A stretch of DNA of 38,656 bases from an uncultured Bacteroidales bacterium (GCA_944322815.1 CALUQB010000028.1:1-38656); one strand, 5' to 3'. Positions 1 through 7,827 are shown, counted from the first letter of the stretch. Numbers and translations: made by a program. The notes: generated from the letters alone by a model not told the origin.

Positions 1-104
1 TTCGTTCCACGAATCCTCTAAAAGAGGTAGTTCTCTGAAATTCACTGCGTTCTTTTCATCGAACTCACGTTATTATAGTATCCTGATAGGATCCGGGTAT
101 GTGG

Positions 105-144
105 AAAAAATGAAGAGCCGGTCAGATTTTATTCCGGCCGGCTC
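105..144 (-). terminator. Intrinsic terminator after sdhC
   Basis: A 9-bp stem (115-123 pairing with 136-144, one G-T wobble) lies about 25 bases past the sdhC stop codon. On the minus strand it is followed after four bases by six T (105-110). It suggests that sdhC transcription ends or is attenuated here. In most Bacteroidota sdhC is followed directly by sdhA and sdhB, so those genes, if present beyond the window edge, may be expressed by partial read-through or from another promoter. Confidence 0.65.
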
Positions 145-169
145 CTTAAAGTTCCTGTCTGATATTTCC

Positions 170-850
170 TTATGCCATGATGTAGGCGTTTATCGCTGTG
201 GCGGTGAATCCGAGGAAAATCAGGGTTGCAAATATGTATGCAATGACTTTAAGTCTCTTCAGCCAGATCTTGTTGTTCCATCCGATGGTCTGGAATGCGC
301 TCCAGAAACCGTGGGTAAGGTGGAACCAGAGAGCTCCGAACCAGATGATGTAAAGCACCAGCACCCACCAGTGTCCGAAAGTGGTGGTCAGCAGGAGATA
401 CGGATCCACGGCTTCTTCACCCATGAATTCCTTCAGCTGCATGTCAGCCCAGAAATGAGTGAGGTGGAAAGCCAGGAAACCGAGAACGATGATGCCGAGT
501 ACTATCATGTTCTGGGAAGCCCATGAATCTGCCTTGGCCTTGCTGGCTACCTTGTAGCGGAAATATCCTCCGCGGGTATTCAGGTTGTGCAGAGTCAGGA
601 TGATGGCGTAGATGATATGGATTATGAAGCCGAATGCAAGAACCGGCACCATAATGGTCACGATAGGAAGAGACATGAACTCGCATCCCATGGCGAAAAG
701 GCCGTCCGGTGCCCCGAAGTTACCTGTACATGAATCGATGATTGAGAATGAGTTGATGGTAAGATGGAGCAAGAGGAAGATAATGAGAAACAGTCCGCTG
801 ATACTCATTATGAGTTTCTTGCCGATGGAAGATGTAAAAATGTTTGCCAT
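170..850 (-). CDS. sdhC: Succinate dehydrogenase/fumarate reductase cytochrome b subunit (b558 family)
   Basis: Predicted membrane anchor of the respiratory succinate:quinone oxidoreductase (complex II). It would carry haem b and the quinone site and dock the flavoprotein and iron-sulfur subunits at the inner membrane. The 226-residue protein has about five hydrophobic segments, with histidines in or near them (for example LLLHLTINSF near residue 27 and FHLTHFW near 125) that suit haem ligation. Length and N-terminus (MANIFTSSIGKKLIMS) match the single-polypeptide b558 type of Bacteroidota. sdhA and sdhB usually follow; they would lie left of the window, past a terminator-like hairpin. It is transcribed divergently from pyrH, with a TAnnTTTG box at 890-897. 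The family call is confident; the choice between succinate dehydrogenase and fumarate reductase as main direction cannot be made from this subunit. Confidence 0.93.
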   Translation of the reverse strand: MANIFTSSIGKKLIMSISGLFLIIFLLLHLTINSFSIIDSCTGNFGAPDGLFAMGCEFMSLPIVTIMVPVLAFGFIIHIIYAIILTLHNLNTRGGYFRYKVASKAKADSWASQNMIVLGIIVLGFLAFHLTHFWADMQLKEFMGEEAVDPYLLLTTTFGHWWVLVLYIIWFGALWFHLTHGFWSAFQTIGWNNKIWLKRLKVIAYIFATLIFLGFTATAINAYIMA

Positions 851-889
851 ATCAGTATCCTAAAAATTGCGTTTAAGACTTCAGTTGTG

Positions 890-897
890 CAAAGATA
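890..897 (-). promoter_or_regulatory. -7 box of the sdhC promoter
   Basis: On the minus strand this reads TATCTTTG, a full match to the Bacteroidota -7 consensus TAnnTTTG, 40 bases before the sdhC ATG. No good TTTG -33 element is visible. The expected -33 region overlaps that of the divergent pyrH promoter, so the two promoters are back to back. Confidence 0.6.
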
Positions 898-906
898 TAT
901 TCTTTC

Positions 907-937
907 TTGCAAGTTTCATAATAAAATGATATTTTTG
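907..937 (+). promoter_or_regulatory. pyrH-frr promoter
   Basis: The -7 box TATTTTTG (930-937) matches TAnnTTTG. A TTG at 907-909 lies 20 bases upstream as a partial -33 element. A start site near 944 would leave a leader of under 20 bases before the pyrH ATG at 961. Confidence 0.55.
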
Positions 938-960
938 TTTGCGTAAAATTGCATTATATT

Positions 961-1665
961 ATGTACAGACGTGTATTGCTGAAACTCAGCGGTGAAAGTC
1001 TCGGAGGTCCGTCGGGGAAGGGGATAAGCGAAGACATGCTGGCGGCTTATGCCAGGGAGATCGCCACTGCTGTCAGGGCCGGACTTCAGGTTTCCATAGT
1101 CATAGGCGGAGGAAATATTTTCAGAGGACTGTCCGGGGCCGGCAAGGGTTTCGACAGGGTGAACGGGGACAAGATGGGCATGCTGGCGACAGTCATCAAT
1201 TCCCTGGGTCTGGCCATGGCCATCCGTTCCGCAGGTGTGGAGGCAGAGGTGTTTACGGCGACTCCGATGATGCCGGTAGCCAGATATTATATGAGGGATG
1301 ATGCGGTAGCCTTCATGGAAAAGGGCGGAGTGTCGCTCATTGCCGGAGGTACCGGAAATCCGTTTTTCACCACGGATTCCGGAGCGGCTCTCAGAGCTTT
1401 GGAGATAGGGGCCGACGCCCTGCTTAAAGGAACCAGGGTGGACGGCGTCTATACTGCCGATCCGGAAAAGAATCCGGCAGCCGTCAAATATGATGAACTG
1501 ACGTTTGACAAGGCTCTGGAAGACCATCTGAAAGTAATGGACCAGACCGCATTCGCCCTGTGCAGGGAAGGCAACATGCCTGTAATAGTGTTCGACATGA
1601 ATGCGGAGGGGAATCTGACAAGACTTATCAAGGGCGAAAAGGTCGGGACTCTCGTGCACGTATAA
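961..1665 (+). CDS. pyrH: UMP kinase
   Basis: Phosphorylates UMP to UDP with ATP in pyrimidine nucleotide synthesis; bacterial PyrH is a cytosolic hexamer of the amino-acid kinase fold, unlike the eukaryotic enzyme. The 234-residue protein begins MYRRVLLKLSGESL, the conserved phosphate-binding start. It continues with the glycine-rich GGGNIFRG (about residue 50), the TDSGAALRA segment (about 140) and KGTRVDGVYTADP (about 160), all typical. I chose the ATG at 961; a TTG at 949 is in frame but adds residues outside the family. frr follows 33 bases downstream, and pyrH-frr is a common bacterial pairing, so they are probably one transcript from the promoter at 907-937. Confidence 0.97.
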   Translation: MYRRVLLKLSGESLGGPSGKGISEDMLAAYAREIATAVRAGLQVSIVIGGGNIFRGLSGAGKGFDRVNGDKMGMLATVINSLGLAMAIRSAGVEAEVFTATPMMPVARYYMRDDAVAFMEKGGVSLIAGGTGNPFFTTDSGAALRALEIGADALLKGTRVDGVYTADPEKNPAAVKYDELTFDKALEDHLKVMDQTAFALCREGNMPVIVFDMNAEGNLTRLIKGEKVGTLVHV

Positions 1666-1698
1666 AGGAAAAGGAATCGGAAAACAAATATTGACATT

Positions 1699-2262
1699 AT
1701 GATAGACAAAGCAAAAGAACTCGTATCGGCAGCGAAGACGAAAATGTCCGATGCCGTGAAATTTCTCGAGGAAGATCTCAAGACCTACAGGGTAGGTAAG
1801 GCGAATCCTCTTATATTCAACAACGTAGTCGTTGACTACTACGGCACTCCCACTCCGGTGCCTCAGGTGGCTTCCGTGACGACTCCGGATGCCAAGACGA
1901 TCCTTATCCAGCCATGGGAGAAGAAGATGATACCTCTCATCGAGAAAGCCATAATGGATGCCAATATCGGGCTTACTCCGCAGAACAACGGCGAAAGCAT
2001 CAGGTGCAATGTGCCGCCTCTCACCGAGGACAGGAGAAAGGAACTGATCAAGAAGGTGAAGGCTGCCGGCGAGAATGCGAAAGTCGTGATCAGGAATGCC
2101 CGCAGGGATGCTATCGACGCCTTGAAGAAAGCTCAGAAGGAAGGGCTTCCTGAGGATGCCGAGAAGGATTTCGAGCAGAATGTCCAGAAGGATACCGATG
2201 CATTCGTGAAGAAGGTGGACGAACTTGTTTCTTCGAAGGAGAAGGAGATTCTCACTGTCTGA
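1699..2262 (+). CDS. frr: Ribosome recycling factor
   Basis: With EF-G it splits the post-termination ribosome so that its subunits can be reused. The 187-residue length is normal for the family (about 185). The whole protein matches: a long helical bundle with the signature TYRVGKANPLIFNNVVVDYYG (in part, about residues 29-49), followed by the compact second domain (TTPDAKTILIQPWEKKMI) and the C-terminal helices ending in VDELVSSKEKEIL. It sits 33 bases behind pyrH and is probably co-transcribed with it. No terminator is obvious directly after the stop; the next promoter begins within 30 bases. Confidence 0.98.
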   Translation: MIDKAKELVSAAKTKMSDAVKFLEEDLKTYRVGKANPLIFNNVVVDYYGTPTPVPQVASVTTPDAKTILIQPWEKKMIPLIEKAIMDANIGLTPQNNGESIRCNVPPLTEDRRKELIKKVKAAGENAKVVIRNARRDAIDALKKAQKEGLPEDAEKDFEQNVQKDTDAFVKKVDELVSSKEKEILTV

Positions 2263-2290
2263 AAAACGTTCACGAAGATTTATTGGAAAA

Positions 2291-2324
2291 TTGGCAGGCA
2301 AACCGAAAATAATTCTTATATTTG
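2291..2324 (+). promoter_or_regulatory. Promoter of the aromatic amino acid operon
   Basis: The -7 box TATATTTG (2317-2324) is a full match to TAnnTTTG, with TTGG at 2291-2294 in the -33 position (22-base spacing). A start near 2331 would place the leader-peptide ATG (2343) about 12 bases into the transcript. Confidence 0.65.
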
Positions 2325-2342
2325 TCAACGGTTTTGAAGAAT

Positions 2343-2399
2343 ATGAACAGGCGATTTAGCGCATACGGTTATTTTTATTTCTATTTCCAGAAAAGGTGA
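2343..2399 (+). CDS. Phe/Tyr-rich leader peptide of the pheA operon
   Basis: An 18-codon ORF reading MNRRFSAYGYFYFYFQKR. Eight of its residues are Phe (4) or Tyr (4), and six of those are consecutive alternating codons (2370-2387). This is the hallmark of a transcription-attenuation leader peptide: stalling at Phe or Tyr codons reports low charged tRNA. It lies directly after a strong promoter and before an intrinsic terminator (2448-2480), ahead of genes for Phe and Tyr synthesis. In the well-known enterobacterial pheA and pheST leaders the peptide is Phe-rich. Here both amino acids are represented, fitting an operon with both the prephenate dehydratase and dehydrogenase branches. The product should have no function beyond being translated. 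Seen directly in the sequence; not tested. Confidence 0.88.
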   Translation: MNRRFSAYGYFYFYFQKR

Positions 2400-2402
2400 T
2401 AG

Positions 2403-2480
2403 CCGGGCGTTGCGTGTTGACAATATAAAATCATATGGGTTTATGTTGGAGCTGTCCGGATTCGGGCGGCTCCTTTTTTT
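2403..2480 (+). terminator. Attenuator: terminator with competing antiterminator upstream of pheA
   Basis: The terminator is an 11-bp stem (2448-2458 with 2463-2473, loop GATT, two G-T wobbles) followed at once by seven T (2474-2480). The T-run touches the first possible pheA start codon. A competing pairing of 7 bp joins 2403-2409 (CCGGGCG, just past the leader stop) to 2453-2459 (TGTCCGG) and would destroy the terminator. A ribosome stalled on the Phe/Tyr codons would leave 2403-2409 free, so the antiterminator forms and the operon is read. A ribosome that reaches the stop at 2397 would cover it, and transcription would end. The terminator is clear; the antiterminator is my manual pairing. 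Confidence 0.82.
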
Positions 2481-2489
2481 ATGACGAGA

Positions 2490-3335
2490 ATGGAAAATAC
2501 AAGCAAGAAAAGAGTAGCCATACAGGGGTATTCAGGCTGCTTCCACGAGCAGGCAGCGAGGATTTTTTACGGGAAATATGACGGGAGTACACCGGAGTCG
2601 GTAGAGTGCGCCACTTTCGATGATCTGTACAGGTCGTTGGATACGGGTCGGGCGGATGCTGCCATCATGGCGATAGAGAATACCGTTTCAGGCGGTCTCC
2701 TTCCCAATTTCGAACTGCTCAGGAAATACAATGTCAAGATCAAGGGCGAAGTCTTCCTGCGTATCCAGCAGAACCTGATGGCTCTTCCAGGGCAGAAGAT
2801 AGAGGATATCAGGGAGGTGAGGACGCATTATATGGCCATCAACCAGACACGTCCGTTTTTCCAGGCTTACCCGTGGATAAGGCTGGTGGAGTCTGAAGAT
2901 ACAGCGAAAAGCGCGGCGGATGTCGCGGAACAGAAGTTGGCCGGCGTAGGAGCTGTGGCCTCTCTTCTGGCTGCGGATCTGTTCGGGCTGGAGGTACTCA
3001 AGGAAAGCATCGAGACTTACAAGCAGAATTTCACCAGATTCCTCATCCTGGATGACGGGATCATAGTTCCGAAAGAGAGAGTGAACAAGGTGTCGCTTTG
3101 TTTCACCCTGCCTCACAAGGCAGGTTCCCTGGCCCAGATCCTTACTATCCTGTCTTTCTATGACATGAATCTGACGAGGATACAGTCACTGCCTATTCCC
3201 GGAAGATCCTGGCAGTATTTCTTCTATGCCGACATCAAGTTTGACAACTATCTGCGTTACAGCCAGGCGATCGCAGCGGTACGTCCGCTGATGGAGGATC
3301 TGAATATTCTCGGTGAATACGAAGCGGCTTTGTAG
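2490..3335 (+). CDS. pheA: Prephenate dehydratase
   Basis: Converts prephenate to phenylpyruvate, the Phe-specific branch. An N-terminal periplasmic-binding-like catalytic domain (about residues 6-190) contains VAIQGYSGCFHEQAA, the AIENTVSGG segment and the catalytic-threonine motif NFTRFLIL. A C-terminal ACT domain (about 195-275) should bind Phe for feedback inhibition. The usual GALV and ESRP motifs of that domain read GSLA and QSLP here; I believe QSLP is common in this phylum. It is a stand-alone dehydratase, since chorismate mutase is fused to DAHP synthase three genes later. I took ATG 2490 (281 residues) because ATG 2481 abuts the terminator T-run; both are possible. First gene of the operon. 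Confidence 0.95.
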   Translation: MENTSKKRVAIQGYSGCFHEQAARIFYGKYDGSTPESVECATFDDLYRSLDTGRADAAIMAIENTVSGGLLPNFELLRKYNVKIKGEVFLRIQQNLMALPGQKIEDIREVRTHYMAINQTRPFFQAYPWIRLVESEDTAKSAADVAEQKLAGVGAVASLLAADLFGLEVLKESIETYKQNFTRFLILDDGIIVPKERVNKVSLCFTLPHKAGSLAQILTILSFYDMNLTRIQSLPIPGRSWQYFFYADIKFDNYLRYSQAIAAVRPLMEDLNILGEYEAAL

Positions 3336-3417
3336 CCCTCGGGACCCGAAATCGGGAAAAGATGTCCGCAGAACTACGCAAGGTCAGGACAAACAATGAG
3401 ACAAAAACAGAAAAGCC

Positions 3418-4623
3418 ATGATTATAAAACCTGCAAGAAGGACAGAATCAGTCCAGGAATATTATTTCTCCAGAAAACTGAAGGAGATAGACAGAATGAA
3501 CGCGGAACGCGATGCTGCCGGGGAAGAGCGAATCATAAATCTCGGCATAGGCGCACCGGACGGGATGCCGCCGGCAGCTGCGATAGACGCTCTCAAAGAG
3601 TCTGCATCACAGCCCGGAAACCATGCATACCAGAGCTATATCGGCATTCCTCAGCTTCGCAAGGCGTTTGCTGACTGGTATGCGCGGTATTATGGAGTTT
3701 CCCTAGACCCGGGGAAGGAAATCCAGCCGCTGGTGGGTTCGAAGGAAGGTATACTTCTGATTTCACTTGCTTTTCTGAATCCGGGCGACAAGGTTCTGGT
3801 GCCTGATCCGGGCTATCCTACATATTCGTCGGCTACAGCCCTCACCGAAGCCGGACTGGTTCCGTATGACCTGAAGGCCGGCAACGGATGGCAGCCGGAT
3901 TTCGATGCGCTGGAGAAGATGGATCTGTCCGGAGTGAAGATCATGTGGACGAATTATCCGAACATGCCTACAGGAGCTCCTGCTACCATGGAGCTGTATG
4001 GGAAACTGGCGGATTTCGGCCGCAGGCACGGTATCCTGATCTGCAATGACAATCCTTACAGTTTCATCCTGAATGACCGGCCTCTTTCCATCCTGGCGGT
4101 ACCCGGAGCGAAAGAGTGCTGTCTGGAACTGAATTCTCTCAGCAAGGCCCACAATATGTCCGGATGGCGTATCGGCATGGTGGCAGCCGATGCTGAGATC
4201 ATATCGCAGATATTGAAAGTGAAGAGCCAGATGGATTCGGGTATGTTCAAGCCGCTCCAGATGGCTGCCGTGGCCGCATTGTCCCAAGGACCGGAATGGT
4301 TCAGGTCTCTGAATGAGGAGTATAGGAGACGCAGGGTCCTCGCAGGCAGGATTTTCGACATCATAGGTGCGGAATATGATCATGACAGCAGCGGAATGTT
4401 CCTCTGGGGCAGGATTTCCTCAGGGAACAGGTTCCTGAACGCATCTTCCGGGCCGGAAGTATCACTTGGAGAGCAGGTGTCCGACAGGATTCTTTACGAT
4501 GCTGGAGTCTTCATTACTCCGGGTTTCATTTTCGGCAGAAACGGGCGGGACTATATCCGTATCTCGCTTTGCGCCAAACCTGAAGTCCTCGAACGCTCCG
4601 CCGAAAAAATTTCGGACCTGTGA
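3418..4623 (+). CDS. Class I/II pyridoxal-phosphate aminotransferase, probably aromatic
   Basis: A fold-type I aminotransferase of 401 residues. It has the NPG-like substrate loop, the TNYPNMPTG segment (about residue 180), the PLP-contacting Asp in NDNPY (about 204) and the PLP-binding lysine in SLSKAHNMSGWRIG (about 240). The C-terminal arginine that binds the substrate carboxylate is in DYIRISLC. It lies between prephenate dehydratase and prephenate dehydrogenase, so it most likely transaminates phenylpyruvate and 4-hydroxyphenylpyruvate. Prephenate, aspartate or LL-diaminopimelate-type specificity cannot be excluded from sequence alone. The gap after pheA is 82 bases and holds only a small CCCGA/TCGGG hairpin. 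It reads on toward tyrA with a 43-base gap. Confidence 0.85.
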   Translation: MIIKPARRTESVQEYYFSRKLKEIDRMNAERDAAGEERIINLGIGAPDGMPPAAAIDALKESASQPGNHAYQSYIGIPQLRKAFADWYARYYGVSLDPGKEIQPLVGSKEGILLISLAFLNPGDKVLVPDPGYPTYSSATALTEAGLVPYDLKAGNGWQPDFDALEKMDLSGVKIMWTNYPNMPTGAPATMELYGKLADFGRRHGILICNDNPYSFILNDRPLSILAVPGAKECCLELNSLSKAHNMSGWRIGMVAADAEIISQILKVKSQMDSGMFKPLQMAAVAALSQGPEWFRSLNEEYRRRRVLAGRIFDIIGAEYDHDSSGMFLWGRISSGNRFLNASSGPEVSLGEQVSDRILYDAGVFITPGFIFGRNGRDYIRISLCAKPEVLERSAEKISDL

Positions 4624-4666
4624 AGTCGAACGCAGCTTTCACGTAAAGAAAACAAAAAAGAATAAT

Positions 4667-5533
4667 ATGAAAGTAGGAATAATAGGCCTGGGCCTGATCG
4701 GCGGCTCCATGGCCATCGACCTGAAACGGCGAGGCTTTGCGGATGAAATCACAGGGGTGGAGGCAGACAGTGTGAATGCTGCCGCCGCAGAAAAGATCGG
4801 CCTTGTCGACAGGGTGCTGACGTTGGAAGAATGTGTAAAGGAAAGTGACCTGATAGTATTGGCAGTGCCGGTAGGAGCTGCCGTAAAGATGTTGCCGGAA
4901 ATCCTGGACATGTTCAGAGCGGAGGAAACGGCCTCCGGATCGTGCAGGAAAACAGTCATCGATGTCTGCTCGACGAAGGAACAGCTCTCGAAAACGGCGC
5001 ATTATCATCCCATGAGGACGCATTACGTGGCGACACATCCGATGGCCGGGACGGAATATTCAGGCCCGTGGGCAGCCATGCCGGGGCTTTTCGACGGACG
5101 CGCATGCATCATCTGCAATCAGGAGGAATCATCTCCTGCAGCCGTACATCTGGTGGAGAAACTGTATGACTGTCTGAACATGAGGCCGATATACATGAAT
5201 GCATCCAGCCACGATGTCCATACTGCCTATGTGTCGCACATCTCGCACATCACTTCTTTCGCCCTTGCCCTGACTGTGCTGGACAAGGAAAAGAACGAGA
5301 AGCATATTTTCGACCTCGCATCCGGAGGTTTTTCATCTACCGTGCGTCTGGCGAAGAGCAATGCGGACATGTGGGTCCCTATTTTCTCGCAGAACAGGGA
5401 AAATCTGATAAAAGTCATCGACACGTATATCGAAAAGGTCCGGGCATTCAGGCAGGCCATCGACGGGTTCGATGAAGACGGAATCCGCGCACTCATCGAG
5501 GACGCCAACCGTATAAAGCGGATTATCCGCTGA
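4667..5533 (+). CDS. tyrA: Prephenate dehydrogenase
   Basis: Oxidatively decarboxylates prephenate to 4-hydroxyphenylpyruvate with NAD(P), the Tyr-specific branch. The 288-residue protein starts with a Rossmann motif (VGIIGLGLIGGSMA) and has the VDRVLTLEE and DLIVLAVPV segments. The conserved active-site region follows: THPMAGTEYSGP (about residue 125) and SHDVHTAYVSHISH (about 190), with the catalytic and substrate-binding histidines. There is no ACT domain, so any feedback control is not through that module. I chose ATG 4667 because it puts the Rossmann strand at residue 2; an in-frame ATG at 4466 would overlap the aminotransferase gene by 158 bases and adds unrelated residues. Confidence 0.94.
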   Translation: MKVGIIGLGLIGGSMAIDLKRRGFADEITGVEADSVNAAAAEKIGLVDRVLTLEECVKESDLIVLAVPVGAAVKMLPEILDMFRAEETASGSCRKTVIDVCSTKEQLSKTAHYHPMRTHYVATHPMAGTEYSGPWAAMPGLFDGRACIICNQEESSPAAVHLVEKLYDCLNMRPIYMNASSHDVHTAYVSHISHITSFALALTVLDKEKNEKHIFDLASGGFSSTVRLAKSNADMWVPIFSQNRENLIKVIDTYIEKVRAFRQAIDGFDEDGIRALIEDANRIKRIIR

Positions 5534-5568
5534 TCCCATAGACTGACCGTCCGGCTGATACCGGCATT

Positions 5569-5582
5569 GCACCGGAAGGTGC
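5569..5582 (+). other. Small intercistronic hairpin between tyrA and the DAHP synthase gene
   Basis: GCACC-GGAA-GGTGC forms a 5-bp stem with a GNRA-type tetraloop in the 79-base gap. No T-run follows, so it is not a terminator; it may influence mRNA processing. Weak evidence. Confidence 0.3.
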
Positions 5583-5612
5583 CCTATATGGAAACAATTA
5601 AAATCGATAATT

Positions 5613-6734
5613 ATGGAAAAGAAACTTGACATCATCCCTTTGAAGGAGTGGAATCTGTTCAACCTGTTCAATGACAAGAGGCCGTTTCTGATAGCCGGCC
5701 CGTGCAGTGCCGAGTCTGAAATCCAGATCATGGAAACGGCCCGCGGTCTGAAAGCTTTGGGCATCAGCGTTTTCCGGGCAGGCATCTGGAAGCCGCGTAC
5801 CCATCCAAACACTTTCGAAGGCGTGGGAACTCCGGGCCTGAAATGGATGCAGAGGGTGAAAAACGAACTCGGGATGAAAATATGCACCGAGGTGGCCAGC
5901 GAGAAACACATCTTCGACTGTATGAAGTTCGGAGTGGATATGGTATGGATAGGTGCGAGGACTACCGCGAACCCTTTCCTGGTTCAGGAAATAGCGGATG
6001 CCCTGAAAGATACCGACATACCTGTGCTGGTGAAGAATCCTGTGAATCCTGATATCGACCTGTGGATAGGCGCGCTGGAGCGTCTGAATCAGGCAGGGGT
6101 GAAGAAGCTGGGAGTCATTCACAGAGGTTTCTCGACTTCGGAGAAGATTCCTTACAGAAACAGGCCGGACTGGCAGATAGCCATCGAACTGAGGACTCGC
6201 TATCCGGAACTGCCGTTCTTCTGCGATCCGAGTCACATGGGCGGAGCCAAGCAGTATCTGCAGGAAATTTCACAGACATCGCTGGATCTCGGCCTTGACG
6301 GTCTGATGATAGAGACGCATTGCGATCCTACCTGTGCGCTCAGCGATGCCAAGCAGCAGCTTACCCCTAAGGAACTCGAAGACCTTCTGTCGAAGCTGGT
6401 GGTCAGGGAAAGCGATTCGGACAGTCCTGAATACAAGGAGAATATCCATCAGCTCAGGGCCAAGATAGACGTACTGGACGACAGCCTGCTCTATCTGCTC
6501 GGTTCCAGAATGGGGATCAGCCGCCAGATCGGAGAATACAAGAAGACTAACAATATCGCCATTCTCCAGACAGGCAGGTGGGACGAATTGCTGGCCAAGG
6601 CCATCGAAAAAGGCGAGTCTCTCGGACTTCCGGCCAAGTTCGTTTCAGCTGTTTTCAATGCTATCCACGAGGCTTCCGTGCAGGTGCAGAACGATATTCT
6701 TACAGGAGATTCTCCAGAGTCTGCCGGAAAATAG
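5613..6734 (+). CDS. aroF: Bifunctional DAHP synthase / chorismate mutase
   Basis: The N-terminal domain (about residues 1-260) is a type I-beta 3-deoxy-D-arabino-heptulosonate 7-phosphate synthase, the first step of the shikimate pathway. It shows AGPCSAES (29-35), KPRTHPNTFEG, metal ligands in CDPSHMGG and ETHCDP. The C-terminal ~90 residues are an AroQ chorismate mutase helix bundle: LRAKIDVLDDSLLYLLGSR then GEYKK, with its Arg and Lys. Total 373 residues, as in the DAH7PS-CM fusions studied in Porphyromonas and Prevotella, where prephenate binding at the mutase domain inhibits the synthase. Last gene of the attenuated operon, so one switch controls entry to the pathway, the branch point and both branches. 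Its 3' end overlaps lpxK on the opposite strand by 35 bases. Confidence 0.95.
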   Translation: MEKKLDIIPLKEWNLFNLFNDKRPFLIAGPCSAESEIQIMETARGLKALGISVFRAGIWKPRTHPNTFEGVGTPGLKWMQRVKNELGMKICTEVASEKHIFDCMKFGVDMVWIGARTTANPFLVQEIADALKDTDIPVLVKNPVNPDIDLWIGALERLNQAGVKKLGVIHRGFSTSEKIPYRNRPDWQIAIELRTRYPELPFFCDPSHMGGAKQYLQEISQTSLDLGLDGLMIETHCDPTCALSDAKQQLTPKELEDLLSKLVVRESDSDSPEYKENIHQLRAKIDVLDDSLLYLLGSRMGISRQIGEYKKTNNIAILQTGRWDELLAKAIEKGESLGLPAKFVSAVFNAIHEASVQVQNDILTGDSPESAGK

Positions 6735-7827
6735 CCGTTTCGTGTTCCGTCAGGAATGCAGCTTCTATAGGTACCTGGAACATCCTTTTTCTGAGGATTT
6801 CGGGTACCTCTTTCATTTCACGCAGTCTCTGGGCGTCCTTTTCAGTGGTGACCATTACGGCAGTCGGTTCGCCTGAGGCTGCTGACCTTAGCATGCGTAT
6901 GTCGGCTTTCGTGAATTTGTGATGGTCTCCGAATGTAATGTGCCCTGCTATCCTGTATTTGCCGGCAAGGTATGATCTCAGTGGGGTGTCGTTTGCAATT
7001 CCGGAGAACAGTATGGCTCTTTTCGAATAGATGTAGTGCGCATCCCCTTCTGGGAAGATCCGTACCGCCTCACAGTACTGTATGGTGGAGAACAGAATGG
7101 TCTGTTTCCTGCCGGAACGGTTTGTCCCCTGCAGCGTTTCAGGGTCGAAATTCCTGATTCCCAGTGAGTTCATCCATCCGTATTTCTCCTGCTCTTCCAT
7201 GAATGACGGACATTTCGTGATGATGATCACATCGGCTGCCTTCGTCCGTTCGCGAAGGTCTCTGAGCCGTCCTATCGGAAGCAGGTGGTCTGTCATGACG
7301 GGCCTGTTGTAGTCTATCAGCAGGACTGTCAGGTCCGGTTTCAGGGACCTGTGCTGAAATGCGTCATCCAGGACGATGAGGTCCGCCGGAAGGAATTCCC
7401 TGTTCACGCATTTCCGTCCTTTCTTCGAAGTCTTGAGTTTGCCGGGATGGCAGAGAAAATCGCAGCCTTCGGCCCTGTCCGCATCCACAGCCACCGTCAC
7501 TTCCGGGAATTTGGTCTTTATCTGCAGAGGCTCGTCTCCTGAGAATGATGCCGTGCTGTCCGTCATGACTTGCTGGAAGCCCTTGCTGCGACGTTTGTAT
7601 CCTCTGGACAGGACTGCAAAATGCTTTCCTCCGGCTTCTGCCATGGAAAGCAATGTCCTGAGCGTCAATTCTGTATGAGGCGTCTTGCCTGTCCCTCCCA
7701 CCGTTATGTTCCCGATGCAGACGGTAGGGACGGCTGCCTTTACCGATTTCCTGATGCCATGGTCATACAGGAAGTGCCTGAGTTTCAGCGACAGATAATA
7801 TGGCGCAAGTAGTATGTGGTCTATCAT
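6700..7827 (-). CDS. lpxK: Tetraacyldisaccharide 4'-kinase
   Basis: Adds the 4'-phosphate to the tetraacyldisaccharide-1-phosphate intermediate of lipid A synthesis at the inner membrane. The protein has 375 residues, within the family's range. Its N-terminal segment MIDHILLAPYYLSLKLRHFLYD is membrane-interacting. The Walker A loop VGGTGKTP (43-50) follows IGNIT, and VLDDAFQHRSL (about residue 150) is the characteristic LpxK motif with catalytic Asp and His. It follows dusB by 49 bases on the same strand and may be the last gene of a metK-dusB-lpxK transcript. Its end overlaps the DAHP synthase gene (6700-6734), so no terminator fits between the convergent genes. Confidence 0.95.
   Translation of the reverse strand: MIDHILLAPYYLSLKLRHFLYDHGIRKSVKAAVPTVCIGNITVGGTGKTPHTELTLRTLLSMAEAGGKHFAVLSRGYKRRSKGFQQVMTDSTASFSGDEPLQIKTKFPEVTVAVDADRAEGCDFLCHPGKLKTSKKGRKCVNREFLPADLIVLDDAFQHRSLKPDLTVLLIDYNRPVMTDHLLPIGRLRDLRERTKAADVIIITKCPSFMEEQEKYGWMNSLGIRNFDPETLQGTNRSGRKQTILFSTIQYCEAVRIFPEGDAHYIYSKRAILFSGIANDTPLRSYLAGKYRIAGHITFGDHHKFTKADIRMLRSAASGEPTAVMVTTEKDAQRLREMKEVPEILRKRMFQVPIEAAFLTEHETAIFRQTLENLL

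Noticed and set aside
1-104. Partial gene at the left edge
   Set aside because: Short open stretches exist on both strands, but none has a recognisable motif, start context or link to sdhA; too little sequence to support a call.
916-2328. 470-codon ORF on the minus strand across pyrH and frr
   Set aside because: It lies antisense to two certain genes, shows no domain or signal, and long antisense ORFs arise from the third-position bias of real genes.
4466-4666. N-terminal extension of prephenate dehydrogenase
   Set aside because: It would overlap the aminotransferase gene by 158 bases and precede the Rossmann motif with unrelated sequence.
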